Assembly: GCA_026552955.1 (NCBI GenBank)
Contig: JAPMTS010000021.1
Span: forward strand, 41,165-105,164
Reading direction: 5' to 3'
Source of the DNA: Candidatus Methanoperedens sp.
GTDB taxonomy: Archaea > Halobacteriota > Methanosarcinia > Methanosarcinales > Methanoperedenaceae
DNA: 64,000 nt
Notes under the pieces: generated by a model
The model's input: the letters and a program-made list of their open reading frames with translations, nothing else
Told to the model about the DNA's origin: nothing
Databases searched by the model: none
In this document: positions 36,393 to 45,807 of the stretch, one piece after another
How positions within the stretch are numbered: the first letter of the stretch is position 1
Layout: every line of letters begins with the position of its first letter
Position numbers and translations under genes: made by a program

Positions 36393-38786
36393 ATGCACGT
36401 GGAAGATCAGATAAAAGCATTATCATTACGCTACGAGGCGATTCTTGCAGCTGTACCTGACATAATCATGGAGGTAGATGAGAAGAAGGTATATAAGTGG
36501 GCTAACAAAGCAGGTATTCAGTTTTTTGGGGACGATGTCATTGGAAAAGAAGCTTCCTATTATTTTGAAAGTGAGCAAAAGACCTATGAGATGGTGGAAC
36601 CTTTGTTTGAGGGTTCTGAGGATATCTTCTATGTTGAAAGCTGGCAAAGACGCAAAGACGGTGAAAAGCGTCTTTTAGCATGGTGGTGCCGCGTTCTTAA
36701 GGATTCAAACGGAAATGTTATAGGAGCATTGTCTACGGCAAGGGATCTCACCGAACGCAATAAGGCAGAAGAACGATTGCGTTACCAGGCAGCTCTGCTC
36801 GCCAACGTTAATGATGCCATTGTCGCTTCTGATAGGAAATATAATATAACGGCATGGAATACCGCCGCTGAGTCGCTGTATGGCTGGAAGGCAGAAGAAG
36901 TTCTCGGCAGATCGAGTCTTGAAATAGTGCAGACGGAGTATGGAAGCATAGACAAAGATGAAATGCTGCGCACAATTGCAAAGGCTGGCAGATGGCAGGG
37001 AGAAGTAACTCAAGTTCGAAAGGATGGGACCCGGATTCCCGTCGAGGTATCCTCCATAGTTCTCCAGGATGAAAACAACCAGATCGTTGGCTATGCTAGC
37101 GTAAATCGCGATATCACCGAGCGCAAGCGGATCGAGGAAACACACATATTCCTTTCGCAGTGTGAACACCAGCACACAGATGAAACTTTCTTTGAATCTC
37201 TTGCCCGCTATCTCTCCGATCGTCTGGGAATGGATTATGTCTGCATTTATTCCCTCGAAGGAGACAGTTTGACCGCCCATACGGTGGCAGTTTATAATAA
37301 TGGAAAATTCGAGGATAATGCTGTTTATGCCCTGAAAGATATTCCATGTAGCGATGTAATTGGAAAGATGGCTTGTGGTTTTCCTTCCAAAGTGACTCAG
37401 TTATTTCCAAGGGATGAAGTGCTTAAGAATCTTCGGGCAGAGAGTTATGTTGGAGTTACTCTATGGGGCAACACAGGAAAACCAATTGGCCTCATCGCAG
37501 TTATCGGAAAGCATCCTCTTACAGACACACGAGTGGCGGAATCTGTTCTGAAAATGGTGGCTGTTTGTGCAGCGGGCGAACTGGAGCGCTTGATTGTGGA
37601 GGAAACGTTGCGGGTCAAACAATACATGCTTTCTGAAGCCCAACGCATCGCACATATCGGAAGCTGGGATGCAGACCTTACAACAGGCAATGTGATATGG
37701 TCGGGTGAAATGTATCGCATCTTTGATGTCTCGCCTGTAACTTTTGTGCCTTCAGCAGAATCTCTCATCAATCTTATTACTCCAGAAGATAGAGAAGTAA
37801 TGGCAGGGTGGATTGAAGGAGCAATCTCTGGGGAAAAGAAAAAAGCTGTGGAAGTACGTGCCATTACTCGTGATGGTAGAGTCCGTTATGTTCACGGTGA
37901 CGGCAAAATATTCTTTGATGAAAATGGAAAACCCATTCAAGCAATCGGTACTTTGCAGGACATCACTGAGCGCAAGCAGATAGAGGAGGCGTTGCGCAAG
38001 GCGCACGACGAGTTGGAAATACGAGTTAAAGAGCGAACTGCCGAACTGGAAGAAGCTAATAAAAAATTGAAGTCTGAAATTACAGAACGCAAGCTTGTGG
38101 AAGACGCACTGCACATATCTGAAGAAAGATATCGCACTATGATTGAGCATTCCAATGACATGATCTGGACTCTAGACACTGAAGGACGTTATCAATTTAT
38201 TAATAAGCGTATTGAAGAATTTAGCGGGCTTAAACTGGATTACTTCTTGGGAAAGTCATTTATTCAGTTTATTGATAAGAATGATTTACCAAAAGTTATT
38301 GATTGTTTTCATAAGGCATTAAATGGAGAGTCTCAACAATATGAGGTATCAGTTAAAAAGGAAGATGGCAGTAACTTTTTCCTTTTAATAAATACAGCTC
38401 CCATATATTCAAAAGAAAAAGTTGTGGGAACGGTGAGTTTTGGTCGGGACATAACAGAGCGTAAAAAAGCAGAAGAGCAATTAAAAGAATCGCTTAAACA
38501 AAAATTAAAAAAATCCAATAGACAAAACAAGCTCTTATGTTATCTGATTGAAGGAACACGTGGAGGAAAGACCCGAGCATTAATCTTAAGACACCTTGCC
38601 GAGAAATCTTATAACGCGCATCAATTAGCTCAAACTTTGCAATTGGATTATAAAACCATCCGGCATCATCTTAAGGTTTTAGCCAAATATGGAATGATTA
38701 CGACAAACCACGATGCATACTCTGATATATATTTCATTTCAAAAAATATAGAATTTGATTTGAATAAGATGGATAGAGAGCTCTAG
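36393..38786 (+). CDS. Multi-PAS/GAF sensor ending in a winged-helix DNA-binding domain
   Basis: 797 residues from the ATG at 36393, chosen because GGAG lies 8 bases upstream; 36357 is an alternative. Order: PAS (~14-128, with PAC end STARDLTERNKAEE), PAS (~135-255), GAF (~255-405), PAS (~415-525), coiled coil (~530-570, ERTAELEEANKKLKSEI), PAS (~578-690), then winged helix (~705-793). The last part contains EGTRGGKTRALILRHLAEK and LDYKTIRHHLKVL, an ArsR-like DNA-binding fold. There is no HisKA or HATPase, so this looks like a one-component sensor-regulator. Cytoplasmic: no transmembrane helix seen. The target promoter and signal are unknown. Confidence 0.8.
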   Translation: MHVEDQIKALSLRYEAILAAVPDIIMEVDEKKVYKWANKAGIQFFGDDVIGKEASYYFESEQKTYEMVEPLFEGSEDIFYVESWQRRKDGEKRLLAWWCRVLKDSNGNVIGALSTARDLTERNKAEERLRYQAALLANVNDAIVASDRKYNITAWNTAAESLYGWKAEEVLGRSSLEIVQTEYGSIDKDEMLRTIAKAGRWQGEVTQVRKDGTRIPVEVSSIVLQDENNQIVGYASVNRDITERKRIEETHIFLSQCEHQHTDETFFESLARYLSDRLGMDYVCIYSLEGDSLTAHTVAVYNNGKFEDNAVYALKDIPCSDVIGKMACGFPSKVTQLFPRDEVLKNLRAESYVGVTLWGNTGKPIGLIAVIGKHPLTDTRVAESVLKMVAVCAAGELERLIVEETLRVKQYMLSEAQRIAHIGSWDADLTTGNVIWSGEMYRIFDVSPVTFVPSAESLINLITPEDREVMAGWIEGAISGEKKKAVEVRAITRDGRVRYVHGDGKIFFDENGKPIQAIGTLQDITERKQIEEALRKAHDELEIRVKERTAELEEANKKLKSEITERKLVEDALHISEERYRTMIEHSNDMIWTLDTEGRYQFINKRIEEFSGLKLDYFLGKSFIQFIDKNDLPKVIDCFHKALNGESQQYEVSVKKEDGSNFFLLINTAPIYSKEKVVGTVSFGRDITERKKAEEQLKESLKQKLKKSNRQNKLLCYLIEGTRGGKTRALILRHLAEKSYNAHQLAQTLQLDYKTIRHHLKVLAKYGMITTNHDAYSDIYFISKNIEFDLNKMDREL
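37991..38450 (+). repeat. Coiled coil/PAS module shared with the neighbouring kinase (copy A)
   Basis: This 460-bp stretch aligns without any insertion or deletion to 39682-40141 (constant offset 1691), with most bases identical. It encodes the coiled coil plus the last PAS domain. Recent duplication or gene conversion. Confidence 0.9.
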
Positions 38787-39058
38787 TTTCAGACTCTCTT
38801 TGCTCAGGCCCATCCGGGAATCTGGCTATGATAGCGTAAGGAACTTTTTTTCGCAGAAATTCAAATTTTGTAGCCCGTTTTTTAGAAATATTTATATCAA
38901 TAATGTTTCATTATTCCAATACCTCCGTATAAATTCAATAGCTTTATAAGTGATTTTCCCCAAAGGTTACCCTAATCTTAATATGGTACAATCCCACAAA
39001 GGTACAAAACCGGCAATGAAAAAGTAACGGATATTCTATCAACGAAAAACAGTATAGT
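38787..39058. other. Gap before the histidine kinase, possible coding remnant
   Basis: No intact gene. The 13 codons directly before the kinase ATG are open in its frame (NGYSINEKQYS follows a TGA at 39017), and an open stretch lies above that stop. This could be the decayed end of a lost N-terminal PAS domain. Confidence 0.3.
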
Positions 39059-40915
39059 ATGAACATGACAATGGACCTCACTGAACATAAGAAAGCTGAG
39101 GATGAAAACAGGTATCGCTCAGAAGGACTCGCTGCCATGCTGAAAGTCAGCCATAACCTTTCCACCACGCTGGATATGGGAACAGTAATGCAAACCGCGA
39201 CTGATAGTATAACCGAATTCATGGGGCTAAAGAGCGCAGCCATCTATTTACTTGAGGAAGATTCGTTATACTTATGGGCGACAACACCTCCATTAGACCC
39301 CCAGATACCCGATACATTTCGCAGAGCTCCGCTGAGTGATCACCCTCACATTCGAGAGAGCATATCTACAGGCAAGCCTGTTCTCCTGCCCGATACAGCG
39401 ACCGCCAATCTCACTCCGGCGGAGCGGGTCATCGCCGAGGCAAGGGGTTTGCGTTCTATACTCTACATGCCTCTCATAGTTGAAATGAATGTGATGGGTG
39501 TGCTGATCGCAGCAATTGTTGAAGAACCACACGTCATCACTGAATCAGAGATTGATATGTGTTGCACTCTGGCCAACATGGTATCGCTCACAATACAGAA
39601 CGTCCAGCTGTATGAATCCGTCAAGCACCATGCTATTGATTTAGAACAGCAAGTGGAGAAACGCAAGCAGGTGGAGAAGGCGTTGCACAAAGCGCACGGC
39701 GAGTTGGAAATACGAGTTAAAGAGCGAACTGCCCAACTGGAAGAAGCTAATAAAAAATTGAAGGCTGAAATTACAGAACGCACGCTTATGGAAGATGCAC
39801 TGTCCTTATCTGAAGAAAGATATCGCACTATGATTGAGCATTCCAATGACATGATCTGGACTCTTGACACCGAAGGGTATTATCAATTTGTCAATAAGCG
39901 AGTTGAAGAATTTAGCGGGCTTAAACTGGATTACTTCAGGGGGAAGTCATTTACTTCGTTTATCGATAAGAAGGATCTACCAAAAGTTATCGATTGTTTT
40001 CATAAGGCATTAAACGGAGAGTCTCAACAATATGAGGTATCAGTTAAAAAGGAAGATGGCAGTAACTTTTTCCTTTTAGTAAATACAGCTCCCATATATT
40101 CAAAAGAAAACGTTGTGGGAACAGTAAGCTTCGGTCGGGATATCAACGATCGAAAAAAAGAAGAAGAAACACGTATTGAAAATGAGCGTCTCTTGATTTC
40201 AAACAAAATAAAATCAGTGTTTATTGCCACTATGAATCATGAACTCCGCACTCCTTTGACTTCGATCATCGGCTTTTCAGAACTTTTAAAGGATAAGACT
40301 ATAACAGGGGAGTTAAATGAAAAACAGGAACACTTCGTTGATAAAGTCCTATCAAATAGCAATCACCTGCTTGAGCTTATCAATGATCTTCTTGATTTAA
40401 GTAAAATAGAAGCAGGAAAAACAGAACTTGTCATCGAAGAGTTCTCGGTGCCTGCAGCAATAGATGAAGTAGTAGTTCTCATAAAAGAAATAGCAGCAAA
40501 GGGTAATATCACTATTATCAATAACCTTGAACCATTGAATATAGAGGCAGATAAAAAGAGATTCATGCAGATAATATTAAATTTGCTCAACAATGCAGTG
40601 AAATTCAGCAAGTTAGAAGGAGGAATTGTAACAATAGCTGCAAAAAAATCAGGGGATATGGCTCAAATCTCAGTATCGGATACAGGTATAGGAATCAAAA
40701 AAGAAGATGTTGAACGATTGTTTTGTGCATTCGAGCAGCTTGATTCAGGAGATTCAAGGAACTATTGTGGTACAGGACTAGGGCTTATCATTTCAAAACA
40801 GTTGGTGGAATTACATGGAGGCACAATCGAAGTAGAAAGTAAATACGGTGAAGGGAGTAACTTTACCTTTTCACTTCCAATGAAGCATCTATCAAAGCAG
40901 CAAATCTTCGGATAA
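39059..40915 (+). CDS. GAF-PAS sensor histidine kinase
   Basis: 618 residues. Starts MNMTMDLTEHKKAEDENRYR, which looks like the end of a PAS/PAC domain, so the N-terminus may be truncated. GAF (~25-185), coiled coil (~205-245), PAS (~255-365). HisKA has its phospho-His in MNHELRTPLTSIIGF (~395). HATPase motifs are N box NLLNNAVKFS, G1 VSDTGIGIKKED and G2 GTGLGLIISKQL. Cytoplasmic sensor autokinase. No response regulator gene is adjacent. Shares a 460-bp module with the sensor upstream. Confidence 0.92.
   Translation: MNMTMDLTEHKKAEDENRYRSEGLAAMLKVSHNLSTTLDMGTVMQTATDSITEFMGLKSAAIYLLEEDSLYLWATTPPLDPQIPDTFRRAPLSDHPHIRESISTGKPVLLPDTATANLTPAERVIAEARGLRSILYMPLIVEMNVMGVLIAAIVEEPHVITESEIDMCCTLANMVSLTIQNVQLYESVKHHAIDLEQQVEKRKQVEKALHKAHGELEIRVKERTAQLEEANKKLKAEITERTLMEDALSLSEERYRTMIEHSNDMIWTLDTEGYYQFVNKRVEEFSGLKLDYFRGKSFTSFIDKKDLPKVIDCFHKALNGESQQYEVSVKKEDGSNFFLLVNTAPIYSKENVVGTVSFGRDINDRKKEEETRIENERLLISNKIKSVFIATMNHELRTPLTSIIGFSELLKDKTITGELNEKQEHFVDKVLSNSNHLLELINDLLDLSKIEAGKTELVIEEFSVPAAIDEVVVLIKEIAAKGNITIINNLEPLNIEADKKRFMQIILNLLNNAVKFSKLEGGIVTIAAKKSGDMAQISVSDTGIGIKKEDVERLFCAFEQLDSGDSRNYCGTGLGLIISKQLVELHGGTIEVESKYGEGSNFTFSLPMKHLSKQQIFG
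39682..40141 (+). repeat. Coiled coil/PAS module shared with upstream sensor (copy B)
   Basis: Partner of 37991-38450. Both copies code for ELEIRVKERTA through the PAC end SFGRDI in the same frame. Similarity stops at the point where one protein goes into the winged helix and the other into the kinase core. Confidence 0.9.
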
Positions 40916-41205
40916 ATAAAGGAAATGCTGTTTGAGAGATACAGGGCGGTCATCAGAAGAAATTGCGTGATCTCTTGAAGCTCGGCCTGCTTTATTTTTC
41001 TTTTTCTTATTACGCCGACCAAAAGTTGAATCTTTCATATATGATCATCACACTTTATTTGTTATAGCAATATTAATCGATGTCTATAGTAAAAAGTGAG
41101 CATAATCGAGGTAATTATAATCATGTATTTTGCATTAATATGCTCGATCGAATAGGCCAACAACATTTCAATTATTCTTCCGATTCATCTCCCTCATACA
41201 TGCAA

Positions 41206-42891
41206 CTACCATTTACCCGACCTTATGATCGAAATCAGCAGCCCCAATCCCAGAAATCCTGCGATCAGGAACCCGAGGATACCAAGAAGCGGCACTCCGA
41301 ACAAACTCGGTGACATCCTTGTCTGGATAATCAATGAAGAACCTACTATGAGAGCGGCGATTATCATGCTAAAAGAAAGTCTGTTGCTTATAATATCCAA
41401 TTCCTCAACAAGACCATCAAGCCCCAGGTGTTCAAGTTCAAGTTTGAGCGTCCCTTTTTCTGCTTTATTGAGCAGGTGATTCATCCTTCTTGGTAAATGC
41501 TTGATCAGGTTGACCAGGTCAATTACGGTTTTCCGGGCGCTCTTTAATATGTGTGAGGTTTTTGTTCTATCCTCAAGCATTTTTTTAACATAGGGTCCTG
41601 TCATTTCTCCAAAATTATGGTCAGGATCAAGATTCCTGCTTATCTCATCCCTTATCACAAGTGTTTTGGACAATAGCATCAAATTTGTGGGGATCCTTCC
41701 TTTTGTTCTCGCGAAGATATCGATAATATCGCGCAGGAAAGCAGTAGGATCTATGAATTTACTGGAAAGACTGTAATATTTGTTCAACAGTTCCTCAAGT
41801 TTGACCCGGAGAATCTGGCTTTCGCTTCCCACATCGCTGATAAGTCCAAGATCAGTTAAAGCTTCTATAAGAAAATCTATGTCATCGAATTGTATCGCCA
41901 TTATAAGATTTGTGAGATTTTCACGAAGCGTGGGATCAATGTGTCCTGCCATCCCGAAATCAAGAAAAATGATTTTTCCCTCAGGCGAAACAAGAATATT
42001 TCCCGGATGCGGGTCAGCATGATAAAAACCATCTTCAAAGATCATTTTTAAATATGCGTTTGCAAGGTATGTGGATATTTTTTTCTTATCCAGTCCTGCT
42101 GCCTCAAGTTTTTGGATATCGCTTATTCTTATACCCTCTGAAAATTCCTGGCAAAGAACATGTTTTGTGGAATATTCCCAGTACATCCTGGGAATATTTA
42201 CGGTTTCACTTCCCTGGAAATTGGAGTAGAACCTTTCTGCATTCTGGGCCTCATGGGTATAATCAATTTCATGCCTTATGATCCTGGAAAATTCATCCAT
42301 AAAACCAACAGGATTAAAAAATTTACTTTCCTTTAAATGCTTTTGGGCAAATCTTGCCATGCCCATCAGGATTGCGATATCGGTCTCTATAATAGTCTCA
42401 ATCCCTGGCCTCATGACTTTGATAACCACTTCTTCACCCTGGTACAATGTTGCGCGATATACCTGTCCTATCGAAGCTGCAGCGATTTGTTCCGGATTAA
42501 ATGTCCGGAAAATATCCTCTATTTTTTCCTCAAATTCCCTCTCGATCACCTTTTTTGCCTCAGAAAATTCAAACGGCGGGACGTTATCCTGCAGCTTTTC
42601 GAGTTCCATAATATACTCTTTAGGGAGAAGGTCATGCCTTGTACTTAATATCTGTCCAAATTTTATGAACGTAGGTCCGAGCTCCTCCAATGCAAGGCGA
42701 AGCCTCAGTGCTTCTGAGAGTATAAGCATCTGTTCCTTGAGAGGTTTAGGCCCGAAAAGCTTCTCGCGAAAAGATCTGAAAGGACGAAGCCCAAACCTGT
42801 CTACAAGGTATCCAAAACCATGTTTGATCATCACGTCCACTATTTGCCGGTACCGTCGGACGTAAACGTATTGTTTATCAAGCAGGTTCAC
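41206..42891 (-). CDS. ABC1/UbiB-family atypical kinase with two C-terminal membrane helices
   Basis: 561 residues from a GTG at 42891. The family KxGQ signature is FIKFGQILSTRHDLLP, the A-rich loop is AAASIGQVYRA, and the ATP-binding Lys is in EEVVIKVMRPG. Catalytic motifs are GFYHADPHPGNILV and IIFLDFGMAGH. About 500-561 are two hydrophobic helices (SMIIAALIVGSSLII and GILGFLIAGFLGLGLLI). In bacteria and mitochondria UbiB/Coq8 supports isoprenoid quinone synthesis. Methanoperedens-type archaea carry menaquinone, so a quinone role is plausible but inferred. Sits 20 bp after a phasin-like gene. Confidence 0.88.
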   Translation of the reverse strand: MNLLDKQYVYVRRYRQIVDVMIKHGFGYLVDRFGLRPFRSFREKLFGPKPLKEQMLILSEALRLRLALEELGPTFIKFGQILSTRHDLLPKEYIMELEKLQDNVPPFEFSEAKKVIEREFEEKIEDIFRTFNPEQIAAASIGQVYRATLYQGEEVVIKVMRPGIETIIETDIAILMGMARFAQKHLKESKFFNPVGFMDEFSRIIRHEIDYTHEAQNAERFYSNFQGSETVNIPRMYWEYSTKHVLCQEFSEGIRISDIQKLEAAGLDKKKISTYLANAYLKMIFEDGFYHADPHPGNILVSPEGKIIFLDFGMAGHIDPTLRENLTNLIMAIQFDDIDFLIEALTDLGLISDVGSESQILRVKLEELLNKYYSLSSKFIDPTAFLRDIIDIFARTKGRIPTNLMLLSKTLVIRDEISRNLDPDHNFGEMTGPYVKKMLEDRTKTSHILKSARKTVIDLVNLIKHLPRRMNHLLNKAEKGTLKLELEHLGLDGLVEELDIISNRLSFSMIIAALIVGSSLIIQTRMSPSLFGVPLLGILGFLIAGFLGLGLLISIIRSGKW

Positions 42892-42911
42892 GATCTAATT
42901 CCAGGAAGATT

Positions 42912-43238
42912 CTATTCTGGTTCTTTTTTTCCCATTGCCTGAATTGCCTTTTCAAGCTTCTCGATCTTTTTTTCAAGAGTTGCGATATCGCTTTTCATTA
43001 CAACACCGCTTTTTTCAAGGGTTTCCTTTACCCTATTATTTATTTTATCTTCAAGTTCTTTGATCTGCTTTTCTTGCTCTGAAAGAACTTCCTTCACGAA
43101 TTTTCTTCCTTCTTCCCTGCTAAGTTCCCCTTTTTTTATCATTTCCTGTGAAAATTCCTCGATCTTTTCCTGTGTAAGGGAGATTACCCCTATCCCGAAC
43201 AATCCCATTTTCTTTAACATCTCTGACATTTCGGTCAT
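42912..43238 (-). CDS. Phasin-like coiled-coil protein
   Basis: 108 residues, mostly helical and charged. MLKKMGLFGIGVISLTQEKIEEF is an amphipathic start; KELEDKINNRVKETLEK and KKIEKLEKAIQAM are heptad helices. It resembles the short polyhydroxyalkanoate granule-associated (phasin) proteins often found next to UbiB-type genes. A GGAGGA ribosome site precedes the ATG. A PHA synthase is encoded 13 kb away, which strengthens a granule link, but the coiled-coil resemblance alone is weak. Confidence 0.6.
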   Translation of the reverse strand: MTEMSEMLKKMGLFGIGVISLTQEKIEEFSQEMIKKGELSREEGRKFVKEVLSEQEKQIKELEDKINNRVKETLEKSGVVMKSDIATLEKKIEKLEKAIQAMGKKEPE

Positions 43239-43345
43239 TTTTCCTCCGATATTTATCTTTTCAGGCGCAAGATTTATTATAACGCCCCAATATGAAATTG
43301 GCTTATTAACTGATAATCTTTTTGATAAAGGAGAAACGAATAAAA

Positions 43346-44116
43346 ATGATCTTTAGCGGTGTAGTGATTCCCGTATCCACGATCGATTGGTACGGCAGGT
43401 CTGTATCTGTGATTTTTTTTAACGGCTGTAATTTTAAGTGCTTATATTGCTCGAACAATAATTTCATCAGGGTGGCAAACCAGCGCATAGAGCCCCTTTA
43501 TAAAGGAGGCAGCGTGATGGAAATTGAAGATATAGAAAAAATGATCCTTGATGCAAGGATCTTTATAAGCGCCGTGGTATTCTCAGGAGGAGAACCAACA
43601 ACCCAGTATGAAGCATTGGAGCATCTTGCCCGATTCGCCAAAGAACAGGGATTGCTCGTAGGCATCGAGACGAACGGGTACTATCCGGACCGGCTTTCAA
43701 AACTTATAGAGAAAAAGCTCATTGATAAAATATTTCTTGATATTAAAGCTCCTCTTGATGATCCGCAAAAATACAGTTATATAACAGGAGGCAGAGATGA
43801 TGCAGCCCAACGCGCAGGAAAGTCACTGGACCTTAAAAATGTTGAAATAGAAGTCAGGACAACCGTTTTTCCATCGATTTCTGATGTTTCCGGAATCGTC
43901 AGGTCGCTTTTGGGAAGGAATTGCACCTATGTCATCCAGCAGGGTATTCCAGAAAATGCTCCCGAAGGTGAGATCAGGAAAGATAAGGCATTTACAAGGG
44001 ATGAACTTGAGGCTTTGGCCAGAAGCATATCATTCCTGAAAGATGTGAGGATAAGAACAAAACAAAGAGGGGAAGAAAAAATATGCGTGAGTCCTTTAAA
44101 GGATATGGCGAAATAA
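43346..44116 (+). CDS. Radical SAM activating enzyme (anaerobic NrdG2-like)
   Basis: 256 residues from the ATG at 43346; the upstream TTG at 43322 is less likely. Radical SAM cluster motif CNFKCLYC sits in VSVIFFNGCNFKCLYCSNN; VVFSGGEPTTQY is the GGEP motif. The short size and WYGRSVSVIFF opening fit activases of anaerobic ribonucleotide reductase or other glycyl-radical enzymes. No glycyl-radical partner is adjacent, so the substrate is uncertain. Overlaps the EamA gene by 34 bases. Confidence 0.78.
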   Translation: MIFSGVVIPVSTIDWYGRSVSVIFFNGCNFKCLYCSNNNFIRVANQRIEPLYKGGSVMEIEDIEKMILDARIFISAVVFSGGEPTTQYEALEHLARFAKEQGLLVGIETNGYYPDRLSKLIEKKLIDKIFLDIKAPLDDPQKYSYITGGRDDAAQRAGKSLDLKNVEIEVRTTVFPSISDVSGIVRSLLGRNCTYVIQQGIPENAPEGEIRKDKAFTRDELEALARSISFLKDVRIRTKQRGEEKICVSPLKDMAK

Positions 44117-44946
44117 TCATAGCTGCTATATTGTGGAGCCTGGCAGGAATATTTGCCAAACAGATACATGGGATGTCCGCCCAGAGCATTACCTTTTACA
44201 GGGTGGTATTTGCTTTGGTGATATTTTTCACATTTATTCTAATTTCGGGGAACCTCAGGATAATCGAGCTAAAAGATAAGAAAATTTATTTGCTGTTATT
44301 CGGCATATTGCAGGTGGGCACAATGCTGACATTCTTTATTTCATTATTAAAAGGATCAGTCTCAATTGCAGTATTGTTATTGTACACGGCGCCTGTTTAT
44401 ATTACTATATTATCCCCCTGGCTCTTAAAAGAAAAATCCACAAAAAAAGGAATTATCGCCCTTGTTTTATCGATACTTGGCATTCTTTTCATAGTTGATC
44501 CCACAAAGCTTGATCTGGTGCATTACCCGGCAGGAATACTGGCGGGGATAGCATCCGGTATTATATATGCCTTCCAGATAATGATCTCAAAATATGCAAG
44601 CTCAACTTACTCAGGCTACGCACAGGCTTTCTGGAGTTTTCCGGTAGCGATAATTATCCTTCTTCCTGTGGGAGTTGCCCCTTTTAATGTGGTGATCGAT
44701 AATCTGGATTATCTAATACTTTTATCCATATTTCCCACGATCCTGGCGGTCTCACTGTATTTTAACGGGTTGAAAAAAGTAAATACACGAAGCGCAAGTA
44801 TAGTGGGGCTCATTGAACCTTTAAGTGCCGTTATCTTATCTGTCCTAATCCTTCATGAGCAGATATCAATTCTTGAAATAATCGGGGGTGCACTTATATT
44901 GGCAGGAGTTTCATTAGTAACCAGAGATGAACCACTATATTCATGA
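44083..44946 (+). CDS. EamA-family (DMT) transporter
   Basis: 287 residues with ten transmembrane helices in two EamA halves. The first half opens IIIAAILWSLAGIFAKQI and the second YPAGILAGIASGIIYAFQIM. LIEPLSAVILSVLILHEQI is the characteristic C-terminal block. Exports or imports small metabolites; specificity unknown. Overlaps both neighbours. Confidence 0.88.
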   Translation: MRESFKGYGEIIIAAILWSLAGIFAKQIHGMSAQSITFYRVVFALVIFFTFILISGNLRIIELKDKKIYLLLFGILQVGTMLTFFISLLKGSVSIAVLLLYTAPVYITILSPWLLKEKSTKKGIIALVLSILGILFIVDPTKLDLVHYPAGILAGIASGIIYAFQIMISKYASSTYSGYAQAFWSFPVAIIILLPVGVAPFNVVIDNLDYLILLSIFPTILAVSLYFNGLKKVNTRSASIVGLIEPLSAVILSVLILHEQISILEIIGGALILAGVSLVTRDEPLYS

Positions 44947-45775
44947 TTACTACTTTGAAGCCGGAAGAATAGCAGCAATTGTCCGAACCGAAACGGTTTC
45001 CAGGATCAAAGAGGATATCCCCCTTCTTGAGATCGCGGAATTTGTTGAAGAAAGGATAAAAGACCTGGGCGCAAATCCTGCTTTTCCCTGCAATATCTCA
45101 ATAAATGAAATTGCATCCCATTACACTCCGCAGGATTACCTGCCGTGTTTCAGGAAAGGAGATGTTGTAAAATTAGACCTGGGAGCCCACATCGAAGGCT
45201 TTATTGCAGATACAGCGACAACTCTTGAAATCGGGACGGATCATCACAGCAAATTGATCAGAACATGCGAAGAAGCGCTGGATAAGGCTATCGGATCCTT
45301 AAAGGAGGGAGTTGAAACAAATGCTATCGGGAAGATAATTGAAGATACAATAAAAGACAATGGTTTTAATCCCATAAAAGATCTCACCGGCCACAACCTC
45401 GAACAATATGTACTGCATGCAGGCGTTACAATTCCTAATTATCGGAGCTTTTTCAGTCATACCATAAAAAAAGACATGGTCTTTGCAATTGAACCTTTCG
45501 CAACATATGGAAAAGGAAAGATAAAAAACGGCAAACCATCTATTTTTGCATTCAATAACAGATGTTCCGGAAATAAGGCTAACGAGATCAGGAACAGATT
45601 CGGTTCACTTCCTTTTACGCCCAGATGGATCCCGGGGACAGGTATTGACGAGCTAACAGGAGCGCGAGAATATTTTGAAATGATCGAAAACGACGGTGAA
45701 ATCGTCGCCCAGGCCGAACATACGGTTATTGTAAACGAAGACGGTTGTGAAGTGATAACAAGATTAGCAAAGTAA
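44927..45775 (+). CDS. map: Methionine aminopeptidase, type II
   Basis: 282 residues. Metal ligands in order: Asp in VVKLDLGAHIEGFIADTA, His in GHNLEQYVLHAG, then Glu in AIEPFATYG and QAEHTVIV. The ~60-residue insertion near 190-250 (RCSGNKANEIRNRFGSLPF) marks the type II, archaeal/eukaryotic form. Removes initiator Met from new proteins. Overlaps the EamA gene by 20 bases. Confidence 0.95.
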   Translation: MNHYIHDYYFEAGRIAAIVRTETVSRIKEDIPLLEIAEFVEERIKDLGANPAFPCNISINEIASHYTPQDYLPCFRKGDVVKLDLGAHIEGFIADTATTLEIGTDHHSKLIRTCEEALDKAIGSLKEGVETNAIGKIIEDTIKDNGFNPIKDLTGHNLEQYVLHAGVTIPNYRSFFSHTIKKDMVFAIEPFATYGKGKIKNGKPSIFAFNNRCSGNKANEIRNRFGSLPFTPRWIPGTGIDELTGAREYFEMIENDGEIVAQAEHTVIVNEDGCEVITRLAK

Positions 45776-45807
45776 TATGAGGTATGAACCACATTTATAA
45801 ATGAGAT

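Noticed and set aside
40916..41205. Gene between the histidine kinase and the ABC1 kinase
   Set aside because: Only short, motif-free frames; no ribosome site or conserved segment.
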